From positions 1 through 49,363 of the forward strand of contig JACMOZ010000023.1 in assembly GCA_014377785.1 (NCBI GenBank): DNA of 49,363 nt, in the 5' to 3' direction. Of the stretch, positions 43,499 through 49,363 are shown piece after piece (position 1 is the first letter of the stretch; each line of letters opens with the position of its first letter). The position numbers were made by a program, and so were the translations under genes. Source of the stretch: Aeromicrobium sp. GTDB taxonomy: Bacteria > Actinomycetota > Actinomycetes > Propionibacteriales > Nocardioidaceae. The notes below the pieces were generated by a model that ran no database searches, was not told the DNA's origin, and saw nothing but the letters and a program-made list of their open reading frames with translations.

Positions 43499-44602
43499 CT
43501 ACCGGCCGCGTTTCCTGATCCGCTTGACTCGAAGTTGGCGGGTGGCACGCCGTGCAGACGGAGGTATTGTCTGGCCCGGTCCTCCTGCCGGTCGTAGCCC
43601 GATTTTTTCACCGAGTGCATCCGACTCAGGGTCATCGATGGGGAGGCCGTTCAGGTAGATCACATGCACGATCTCTCGCTGGTTGTTGAGCATCAGACCA
43701 AGGCTCCTGCCCACCTTCATCTGATGTTTCTTGGCTGCCATGGACGAGTGCAGTTTCGTGACGGCCTCGTCGTGGGTATGACTGGGAGGTGCCGTGCCCG
43801 CGAAGAGCATTGGATAGCCCCACAAGCCGGCATAGCCCTGCACCATGCTGTGCCAGTTGTCGTCGGAATTGCTCTGATCGACCAGTTGCCGAAGGAAGTC
43901 CCCGAGTTTTTTCTGTGCCGTGCCGGCGAGTCCGAGTAGGTCAGCGCCGAAGCGAAACCATCCAGGCTTCCTGCCATCCGCGAGGAAGTCGACGATGTCA
44001 CGCGCAGTGGGGTGCGTGTTGAACTCGGGTTTTTCAATCTCGTAGGGGCTGGTGCCCTCGGTCCAGTACATCCAGGCGTCGAGCGGGTCTGTGTGCTTAG
44101 CGACCCCCGAGTCGGTGCGCCGGCGGAGGTAGAGCAGGAACTCCGCGGGGCGGTCGATCACCTTGCTGGTGACGTCGACGTCGTGCAGCGACGCAATCCA
44201 GGGGAGGCTCCCTGCGCCAAGCATTCCCGCGGCCTGGAGGTCGCCGAGCGCGACGGCGAGTGGGCCAAAGTAGTCCAGGCCGACGACGATCGTACGAACT
44301 TCTCGGACGTTGCTGAGATCGAGCCAGGGACCGTCCTCAAGCCAAAGGCCACGGTCCTCGATGATGAGACCTTCGAGTCGACGTGCCTGCCGGGCGCCCT
44401 CCCCGAATATCGCCTTGATCTCGTTGGCCAAGCACGATCGATCTCCGTGTCGGGCAGGCTCTGCGATGGTGCGGCCCTTGACCTTGACGCAGATGGCGAC
44501 GTCCTCGATGACGAATAGCCCGTCGCACTCGGTCTGATCGCCGGCGGTCTTCGGCGATGTGCAGGCACTGCCAAGATCCAGGATGTTCGCGCCCAGGTTC
44601 AT
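43499..44602 (-). CDS. Nuclease-like protein, probably truncated and inactive
   Basis: A 367-residue protein whose first 50 residues look like the inner part of a PD-(D/E)xK nuclease domain. TECDGLFVIEDVAICVKVKGRT would be Asp27 and ExK, but the Glu is Lys40 here. Relatives normally carry a longer N-terminal region before this motif. An in-frame TAG lies two codons upstream of the ATG, so that region is lost, and the cut coincides with the relaxase remnant on the other strand. The rest is a helical domain of unknown type ending in a basic tail RVKRIRKRGR. It may be a dead remnant or a partly functional protein. Confidence 0.6.
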   Translation of the reverse strand: MNLGANILDLGSACTSPKTAGDQTECDGLFVIEDVAICVKVKGRTIAEPARHGDRSCLANEIKAIFGEGARQARRLEGLIIEDRGLWLEDGPWLDLSNVREVRTIVVGLDYFGPLAVALGDLQAAGMLGAGSLPWIASLHDVDVTSKVIDRPAEFLLYLRRRTDSGVAKHTDPLDAWMYWTEGTSPYEIEKPEFNTHPTARDIVDFLADGRKPGWFRFGADLLGLAGTAQKKLGDFLRQLVDQSNSDDNWHSMVQGYAGLWGYPMLFAGTAPPSHTHDEAVTKLHSSMAAKKHQMKVGRSLGLMLNNQREIVHVIYLNGLPIDDPESDALGEKIGLRPAGGPGQTIPPSARRATRQLRVKRIRKRGR

Positions 44603-44813
44603 TCGCTAACGGACCTCACCGAGTCATGGTGCACCCGAGCCACTGCTGCGCTGGGCCGCGATGTCACAGACTGGGCGACGGGGCTGGTGAACAACCCTCA
44701 GCAGCGGGTGCTGCGCGCCGGCGACGTACCGCTCAATGTCATCGGCGACGTAGCGCAGAACCGTGCTCACCGTGGTGGGGAAAAGCGGTCGACCTGGCGA
44801 CGGGCCAATCTGA
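44591..44813 (+). pseudogene. Tail fragment of a probable MobF (TraA/TrwC) relaxase
   Basis: Reading the plus strand in the frame of 44591 gives DLTESWCTRATAALGRD ... WATGLVNN ... VLRAGDVPLNVI ... GGEKRSTWRRANLM. This matches the pattern of the C-terminal helicase half of actinobacterial MobF relaxases (LRADDVPLDVI ... EKRSTW-RWNL). There is no start, and the fragment ends where the IS3 element begins. It implies the island once was a conjugative element. The identification rests on pattern memory and should be tested by a profile search. Confidence 0.5.
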
Positions 44814-46072
44814 TGTGCCCGGGGTTCGAAAGAGTCGGCGGTCTGGAATCGTCATGCGTTGATTCGTGAAAGGGATCATCATGCCGAAGCCGTATCCACC
44901 CGAATTCCCAGGCCGCGTTCTTGCCCCTCTTCGAGCAGGAAAGACCGTGCCTCAGGTTGCCCGGGAGCTCGACCTTAGTGACGCCACGATCTACAACTGG
45001 CGCCGCCAGGACGAGATCGATACTGGCGACCATCCTGGGCTCTCCTCTCCGCAAGCGGCTGAACTGGCCACCGCGCGGCGTCGTATCCGTGAGCTCGAGG
45101 AGGAGGTCCTTATCCTCAACCGTGCTGGCGAGAAGTGGAAGCCGGAGGTGCCCCCAAAAGAACGCTTCGTCCTGATCGCTGAACTCACCGATCAGGGTTG
45201 CTCCATCGAACGGGCCAGCCGCGTCCTCGAGGTCTCCGCAGTTGGCTTTTATGCTTGGCGGCAACGACCGCCATCGGAACGAGCGATCTGCCACGCCTGG
45301 CTGACTGACGTGATCCGTGAGGTTCACGAGGAGTCGTTCCAGACCTATGGTGCCCGCCGGGTCTATGCCGAGCTCACCCTCGGTCGCGGCCTGACAGTTG
45401 GACGTGGGGCCGTCGAGCTCCTGATGGGTCGTGCAGGCCTGTATGGGCTTCCCGGGTCACGCAAGAGCCGACTGATCCTCCCCAAGAAATTCACCACCGC
45501 CGGCGATCTGGTCCGACGCGAGTTCACTCGTGAAGCCACGGACCAGCTCTGGGTCACCGACATAATCGAGCACCCGACCCGTGAGGGCAAGGTCTATTGC
45601 TGCGTTGTCCTGGACATCTGCTCACGCAAAGTCGTGGGCTGGTCCATCGACTACAGCCAGACAGCGGCCGTGGCTACCAATGCGTTCGGGATGGCCATCC
45701 AAGCCCGCAGACCACCGAACGGGGCTGTGATCCACTCCGATCACGGAGTCCAATTTACGTCTTGGGCCTTCACGCAACGCGCACTGGATTCGGGTCTTCT
45801 GCCGTCGATGGGCGCCGTCGGATCCTGTTACGGCAACGCCGTCATCGAGTCATTGTGGGGACGCATGCAAGTCGAACTGCTCAACCGGCGCCGCTGGAAC
45901 ACCCGCCTCGAACTGGCAAACGCGATCTTCGAATACCTCGAGATCTTCCACAATCGCAAGCGCCGTCACAGCTCCCTAGGAATGCTGACTCCGACCGAAT
46001 ACGAGACAATGAACCGAGTTATCCACGTCGCATGAGATTCCAGCAACCCGACACCACGAAACCTGGGGCACA
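44814..46072 (+). mobile_element. IS3-family insertion sequence
   Basis: A 1259-base element with one transposase. The terminal sequences are TGTGCCCGGGGTT at 44814 and, as the reverse complement of the right end, TGTGCCCCAGGTT ending at 46072. These agree in 11 of 13 positions and start with TG and end with CA. The flanks do not show a matching target duplication (TGA left, TCG right), so one flank may have been deleted or rearranged. Confidence 0.82.
44881..46035 (+). CDS. IS3-family transposase, single-frame OrfAB
   Basis: A 384-residue DDE transposase. The N-terminal OrfA part has a helix-turn-helix (VPQVARELDLSDATIYNWRRQ) and a leucine-zipper-like segment (RRRIRELEEEVLILN). The OrfB part has the catalytic triad: D in WVTDIIEH, D in IHSDHGVQFTS and E in ESLWGRMQ. 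Most IS3 members split OrfA and OrfB and need a -1 frameshift. Here both lie in one frame across the CCCCCAAAAG stretch. AAGGG precedes the ATG at 44881; an upstream GTG at 44866 is possible. The coding frame is intact, so it could be active. Confidence 0.93.
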   Translation: MPKPYPPEFPGRVLAPLRAGKTVPQVARELDLSDATIYNWRRQDEIDTGDHPGLSSPQAAELATARRRIRELEEEVLILNRAGEKWKPEVPPKERFVLIAELTDQGCSIERASRVLEVSAVGFYAWRQRPPSERAICHAWLTDVIREVHEESFQTYGARRVYAELTLGRGLTVGRGAVELLMGRAGLYGLPGSRKSRLILPKKFTTAGDLVRREFTREATDQLWVTDIIEHPTREGKVYCCVVLDICSRKVVGWSIDYSQTAAVATNAFGMAIQARRPPNGAVIHSDHGVQFTSWAFTQRALDSGLLPSMGAVGSCYGNAVIESLWGRMQVELLNRRRWNTRLELANAIFEYLEIFHNRKRRHSSLGMLTPTEYETMNRVIHVA

Positions 46073-46114
46073 TCGAGCCTCCAGAAACTTCGAGTGATTC
46101 ACTCGTTGGTTGGT

Positions 46115-46903
46115 TTACGGGGTGGATATTTGTGGCGTTGCGGCTCGGACTTCTGCGAGGAGATCATCGAGGGTCCGTCCGGGGCCCCCGATGACAACGG
46201 GGGTGGCGGATTCGCGAAGTGCCGTGACGACATGCTGGACGACAGCCTCCAGGTGACTGTTGGTGACGGATAGTACGGCGACCGTGATGTCATGGGTGGC
46301 ACAGAATTCGACAAGTTCATCCGGGGGCATGTCTGCGCCCAGATGTTCGACGCGCCAGTTGTCGGCGCGCAGAGCCGCGGCTGCCATCGCCGTGGGAAGG
46401 GCATGCTGGTCGCCCGATACCGCGGCGACCATCGCGGTCCCACGCCTACGGCCGCGGGGTGTCGGGGTCAGTTCCCCAAGAATCCGTTCCACTATTGCCG
46501 ATGCCCGGTGCTCCACCCAGATCGAAATCTCTCCGTCGTGCCAGGACTGACCAATCTGGCGCAGCGGTGGGCTGAGAACCTGAACGATGAGGTCCTTGAC
46601 GGGAGTCCCGTCATCGACGAGGCGGCGGGCGATCTGTCGGGCAGTGGGGTCGTCTCCGCTTCTTAGCGCCTCGTGCATGCGTGCTGCTTGTCCATCGAGG
46701 CGTTGCAGGCTGGGTGCGGAGACCGCTGTTGGCCTGGCCCGAAGCTGCGCGAACTCGTCAAGGTCCAAGCGGCTGACCGAGTATTTTCCGGCGACGACTG
46801 TGGCTGGGAGACGACCGTTGCGGACCCACCGATAGGCGGTCTGATAATGCACGCCCAGCTCGGCGGCAGCGGCTCGAAGTGCTACCGGTAGCTGATTTGG
46901 CAT
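46115..46903 (-). CDS. CarH/LitR-like B12-binding photoreceptor transcription regulator
   Basis: A 262-residue regulator with three parts. An N-terminal excisionase/MerR-type helix-turn-helix spans residues 8-52. A helical cap carries the light-sensor motif W-x9-EH (Trp121, Glu131, His132). A cobalamin-binding Rossmann-like domain follows with DQHALP (Asp165-x-His167, probable lower Co ligand), then LGADMPPDEL. In CarH, adenosylcobalamin holds the protein as a DNA-binding tetramer in the dark, and light breaks it. The usual Gly of DxHxxG is Pro170 here. It is divergent from the rhodopsin gene. A TAATAT hexamer six bases before the ATG sits inside an inverted operator copy, which suggests autorepression. 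Confidence 0.88.
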   Translation of the reverse strand: MPNQLPVALRAAAAELGVHYQTAYRWVRNGRLPATVVAGKYSVSRLDLDEFAQLRARPTAVSAPSLQRLDGQAARMHEALRSGDDPTARQIARRLVDDGTPVKDLIVQVLSPPLRQIGQSWHDGEISIWVEHRASAIVERILGELTPTPRGRRRGTAMVAAVSGDQHALPTAMAAAALRADNWRVEHLGADMPPDELVEFCATHDITVAVLSVTNSHLEAVVQHVVTALRESATPVVIGGPGRTLDDLLAEVRAATPQISTP

Positions 46904-46909
46904 ACCCCG

Positions 46910-46915
46910 ATATTA
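46910..46915 (-). promoter_or_regulatory. Leaderless -10 hexamer TAATAT of the B12 regulator
   Basis: TAATAT on the minus strand, six bases before the ATG at 46903. It overlaps GGCTAA (46918-46913 on the minus strand), an inverted copy of the first operator repeat. Confidence 0.6.
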
Positions 46916-46931
46916 GCCTTTGCGCGTTTTG

Positions 46932-46970
46932 ATGGCTAACGCATGGTAAATATGACTAAGAGATGCTAAA
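46932..46970 (+). promoter_or_regulatory. Four-repeat candidate operator for the B12 photoreceptor
   Basis: Four direct repeats: ATGGCTAA (46932), ATGGTAAA (46943), ATGACTAA (46952) and ATGCTAAA (46963). Their TAA cores at 46937, 46947, 46957 and 46967 are exactly 10 bases apart, one helical turn each. CarH of Thermus binds tandem repeats of about one turn, so this is a good candidate operator that would block the rhodopsin promoter. Confidence 0.7.
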
Positions 46971-47006
46971 TTCATGCGGGATCCTCGACTGGACCCATTC
47001 ACCTTG

Positions 47007-47012
47007 AAGGAG
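47007..47012 (+). promoter_or_regulatory. Shine-Dalgarno site of the rhodopsin gene
   Basis: AAGGAG six bases before the ATG at 47019. It selects this start over the ATG at 46974 and implies a leadered message of unusual length for this window. Confidence 0.8.
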
Positions 47013-47018
47013 TCACCC

Positions 47019-47825
47019 ATGGACCTCACTCTGAGTGCGGGTCAGTACGACCTTGTCTACAACGCATTCTCGTTCGTCATCGCAGCGATGGGCGCGTCCC
47101 TGCTGTTCTTTGTGCTCGTTCGAGGATCGGTGGCTCCCCGCCACCGGATGGCGATTACGTTGTCGACCGTCGTGGTGGGCATAGCGCTCTACCACTACAT
47201 TCGCATCTTCAACTCTTGGGTCGATGCCTTCACCTACAAGGGTGGCGTTTACATCCAAGACGGCATCCCTTTCAATGAGGCCTATCGTTACGTTGACTGG
47301 ATGTTGACAGTCCCCCTGTTGCTTGCCGAGCTCGTGATCGTGCTCAAACTCGGCAAAGGCAAGACCCGCAGCCTGCTCATCCGACTGACAATCGCGGCGC
47401 TCGCCATGATCATCGCGGGATACCCCGGAGAGATGGCTGCTTCTGACAGCACCTCGAAGATCGTGTGGGGCATCCTCGGCACATTGCCGTTCCTCTACAT
47501 CCTCTATGTTCTGTTTGTCGAGTTGAGTAACTCCTTGGGACGCCAAGCCCCTGGGGTAATCCGTCTCCTCAGCGCTCTGCGTTGGATCCTGCTCGCAACC
47601 TGGACCGTCTACCCCATCGCCTACATTCTCCCGGCGTTGATTGACGATCCGGTCGTCGCCGAGCTCGCCCGCCAGGTGGGCTACTCGGTGGCAGACGTTC
47701 TGGCTAAGCCGTTGTTCGGGCTACTCGTCCTCGCGATAGCACTCGCGAAGTCGCGAGATGAGGGATACGCCGAAGCAGGTGACATCGCGTCCGCCCAGCC
47801 CACTAACGCCACACCGGCTAGATAG
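47019..47825 (+). CDS. Xanthorhodopsin-type proton-pumping rhodopsin
   Basis: A 268-residue seven-helix retinal protein. In helix C, RYVDWMLTVPLLLAE carries Arg90, Asp93 (proton acceptor), Thr97 and Glu104 (proton donor), the DTE set of outward proton pumps. Leu101 occupies the tuning site, which predicts green absorption. Retinal binds Lys230 in DVLAKPLFG. His59 lies 34 residues before Asp93, as in xanthorhodopsin, so the His-Asp pair is kept. Gly151 replaces the bulky Trp of bacteriorhodopsin (VWGILGTLPF), leaving the window that lets carotenoids bind as antenna. No retinal or carotenoid synthesis genes are in the window. Confidence 0.95.
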   Translation: MDLTLSAGQYDLVYNAFSFVIAAMGASLLFFVLVRGSVAPRHRMAITLSTVVVGIALYHYIRIFNSWVDAFTYKGGVYIQDGIPFNEAYRYVDWMLTVPLLLAELVIVLKLGKGKTRSLLIRLTIAALAMIIAGYPGEMAASDSTSKIVWGILGTLPFLYILYVLFVELSNSLGRQAPGVIRLLSALRWILLATWTVYPIAYILPALIDDPVVAELARQVGYSVADVLAKPLFGLLVLAIALAKSRDEGYAEAGDIASAQPTNATPAR

Positions 47826-47849
47826 CGGATCCGTCCACGACCACTATCT

Positions 47850-47891
47850 CGTACCTCGGTCCCCGCGTCGCCGCGCAGGGACCGAGGTACG
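47850..47891. terminator. Perfect 14-bp inverted repeat after the rhodopsin gene
   Basis: CGTACCTCGGTCCC (47850-47863) and GGGACCGAGGTACG (47878-47891) are perfect complements with a 14-base loop. No clear U-run follows. It probably ends rhodopsin transcription. The rest of the gap to 48121 shows no recognisable gene; the small open frame at 47818-48081 on the minus strand is not convincing. Confidence 0.7.
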
Positions 47892-48121
47892 GCATCTTGG
47901 ACAACGACCTCGCTGGCATCGCACGCTCCATCCATAACCGAGCCGGGTGGGAAGGGTGGTTCACGACCCTTTTCGCGACATTGAAGGCCATGAATGCTGC
48001 AACCGCCTCGCCCATCTCCTCCGTCTTACCAGCCGCGCTCCGAAGCGCCGCAAAGCTCTCACCTTCTCCGGCCGTGGCCACCAGCTCGCCAGCCTTCCCG
48101 AGGTCGAGCGCCGCGGCATCG

Positions 48122-48892
48122 TCAGAACGGCGGCCAGGGAACCGCGGGCATTTCGCCTTGGGGAGCGGGGAATCGGGCCTCCTGCAGCAGCAGTTCGCAG
48201 CGTGCGGTCAACGCCCCGATCTCGGGACCGCTGAGCAACGCGGCGAGTGTGTCTCTGAGTTTGCCGGTCACGGCCGAGCGGGCCCGTTCGACCCCCTCCA
48301 ACTCATCGGCGTGGAGGTCTTGGCCCAGCCATCCCCACAGGATGGTGCGAAGCTTGTGCTCGGCGTGGAAAGTAAGTCCATGGTCGATACCGTGGCGGTG
48401 CCCGTTGACCATTTCGAGGACGTGGCCGCCCTTGCGGTCGGCGTTGTTCACGACGATGTCGAAAACCGCCATCCTCCGCAGCGCGGGTGAGTCCTCGTGG
48501 ATGAGCGACACCGGGCGGTCCTGTCCGTCGAGGCCGTCGAGGACGTGGCACCACCCCTCGGCAGGCATGTCGCCCGCGGCGACCAGGGTGACGGCGTTCT
48601 GCTCAGGATCGGGTTCCTGCCATCGCTGCACCATCCCGGTGCCCAGCGGCCCGTCGCGCAGCCAAGTGTGGGGCACCACGTTCCAGCCGAACGACTCAGA
48701 GATTATGTACGCCGCGGCCTCGCGTCGAGCCAGGTTGCCGTCGGGGAAGTCCCACAACGGCCGCTCGCCGGCCACGGGCTTGTAGACGACTGCCACGTCA
48801 CCGATATGGCCGACAAAGGTTGCGTTCGACGCCGGCATGATCCGGCTCGTCAGCACGAGGTCCCCGTCGAAAAGATCGGCCTCTCGTGTCAC
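48122..48892 (-). CDS. SCO1664-family phosphatidylinositol-kinase-like protein
   Basis: A 256-residue protein of the SCO1664 family, which resembles PI3/PI4-kinase and HipA-type folds. VVYKPVAGERPLWDFP holds the predicted ATP-binding Lys, and NNADRKGGHVL and GIDHGLTFH hold the catalytic and metal residues. The substrate is not known. It overlaps the DUF3090 stop as GTGA, so the GTG at 48892 is the start rather than the upstream ATG. In many actinobacteria this pair precedes mshC of mycothiol synthesis. Here a 230-base gap and the convergent rhodopsin gene follow instead. Confidence 0.88.
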   Translation of the reverse strand: MTREADLFDGDLVLTSRIMPASNATFVGHIGDVAVVYKPVAGERPLWDFPDGNLARREAAAYIISESFGWNVVPHTWLRDGPLGTGMVQRWQEPDPEQNAVTLVAAGDMPAEGWCHVLDGLDGQDRPVSLIHEDSPALRRMAVFDIVVNNADRKGGHVLEMVNGHRHGIDHGLTFHAEHKLRTILWGWLGQDLHADELEGVERARSAVTGKLRDTLAALLSGPEIGALTARCELLLQEARFPAPQGEMPAVPWPPF

Positions 48893-49362
48893 CGAAATCC
48901 GTCGGGCAGTGTGCAGACGTGGTCGTCGTCCATGGGGACACGGCACAGAGGACAGATGGGTCGGCCTGCCCCCACCACCTCCCGGGTGCGCTTGGCGAAG
49001 GCCCGGGCAGTGCCGACCGGAATCCGGACCAGCAGAACCTCCTCCGGCTCCTCAAGCTCGACCAAATCGAGAGCCTCGGCGTCTGCCTCTACTAACGGGA
49101 AGGCCTCGATTACGATCTGCGCGGTCGATGGGTCCCAGCCCAGGCTCATCGCGCCGGCACGGAACTGCTCCTCGACAGGTTGTTCCAACGGATCGTTGTC
49201 GACGAGCCCCTCCGGCGTCAGGGCCGGAATGCTGAACGGATTGCCTTCATCGGCCATCAGTTCGTCGAGGACCTCCTCGATCCGCTCGGCTAGCGCGGCT
49301 GACTGTTCCTTCTCAAGGGCGACGCTAACGATTTGTGCCTTGTCACGGGCCTGGATGAAGAA
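48889..49362 (-). CDS. DUF3090 family protein (5' end outside window)
   Basis: The last 157 codons of a DUF3090 protein; the family is about 190 residues. The frame is open to the window edge, so the ATG at 49257 is internal. The visible part begins FIQARDKAQIVSVALEKEQ, a typical early block. It ends with a zinc-ribbon-like RPICPLCRVPMD ... HVCTLPDGF, where the CxxC and later Cys and His could bind zinc. It is co-translated with the SCO1664-family kinase, the usual conserved pair. Confidence 0.9.
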   Translation of the reverse strand, partial: FFIQARDKAQIVSVALEKEQSAALAERIEEVLDELMADEGNPFSIPALTPEGLVDNDPLEQPVEEQFRAGAMSLGWDPSTAQIVIEAFPLVEADAEALDLVELEEPEEVLLVRIPVGTARAFAKRTREVVGAGRPICPLCRVPMDDDHVCTLPDGFR

Positions 49363-49363
49363 C

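Noticed and set aside
44805-46080. Target-site duplication around the IS3 element
   Set aside because: The bases next to the two ends (TGA and TCG) do not match, so no duplication can be claimed.
46932-46970. CRISPR-like array
   Set aside because: The repeats are only eight bases, have no spacers of typical length and have no cas genes nearby. They fit an operator.
47818-48081. An 87-residue minus-strand open frame between rhodopsin and the kinase gene
   Set aside because: It has no recognised family and no convincing start signal, and it overlaps the hairpin after rhodopsin. It was left out for lack of support.
46073-48121. Second copy of the tRNA-fMet 3' end (attR) after the island
   Set aside because: I looked for the last 20 bases of the tRNA and found only eight-base chance matches such as GTCCCCGC inside a hairpin.

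Overview
The window is GC-rich, densely coded DNA from a high-GC Actinomycetota bacterium. The evidence is gene content: AdnA/AdnB, UvrD2 with a tetracysteine motif, a mycoredoxin, MoeZ, DUF3107, UPF0182, WS/DGAT, and an initiator tRNA ending in C1/U72. From about 10.1 to 40.2 kb the gene order follows, with gaps, the block Mycobacterium carries from Rv3214 to Rv3193c. I compared this from memory, so treat the locus tags as guides. I cannot name the genus.

1-10.7 kb holds the end of moaA, a YdeP-type molybdopterin oxidoreductase coupled to a small protein, and a lipase divergent from a wax ester/diacylglycerol acyltransferase. It continues with a DMT transporter, a choline-phosphate-type cytidylyltransferase, and a run of acyl-CoA dehydrogenase, stress-protein-17M-like protein, MaoC hydratase and histidine phosphatase. 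10.8-19.9 kb holds a PHP phosphoesterase, an SDR/hydrolase pair divergent from a ParA-like ATPase, an L,D-transpeptidase, a DEAD-box helicase, a ferritin-like protein, DUF3107, a TetR regulator, MoeZ and an alkyltransferase-like protein. 20-40.2 kb holds the AdnA-AdnB helicase-nuclease, NudC, mycoredoxin, UvrD2, an ABC1 kinase, a TOMM-type leader-binding protein, a zinc-ribbon protein, a YgjP-like peptidase, a Nudix hydrolase, DUF2342, MoaE, a PDZ-Lon protease, a PPA1309-like protein and UPF0182.

40.3-46.1 kb is an accessory island beginning at tRNA-fMet. It contains an excisionase and tyrosine recombinase, an HTH/nucleotidyltransferase pair resembling an AbiE-type toxin-antitoxin, a decayed nuclease-like gene, the tail of a probable MobF relaxase and an IS3-family element.

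46.1-47.9 kb is the most interesting part. A CarH/LitR-like B12-binding photoreceptor regulator is divergent from a xanthorhodopsin-type proton-pump rhodopsin. Between them lie four direct repeats whose TAA cores are exactly 10 bp apart, plus an inverted copy over the regulator's own -10. I infer a light switch in which a B12 photoreceptor controls a light-driven pump. The window ends with the SCO1664-family kinase and a partial DUF3090 gene.

A theme across the window is leaderless transcription: fourteen starts have a TANNNT hexamer exactly 6 or 7 bases before an ATG or GTG, while other genes have clear Shine-Dalgarno sites. I used this pattern to choose several starts.
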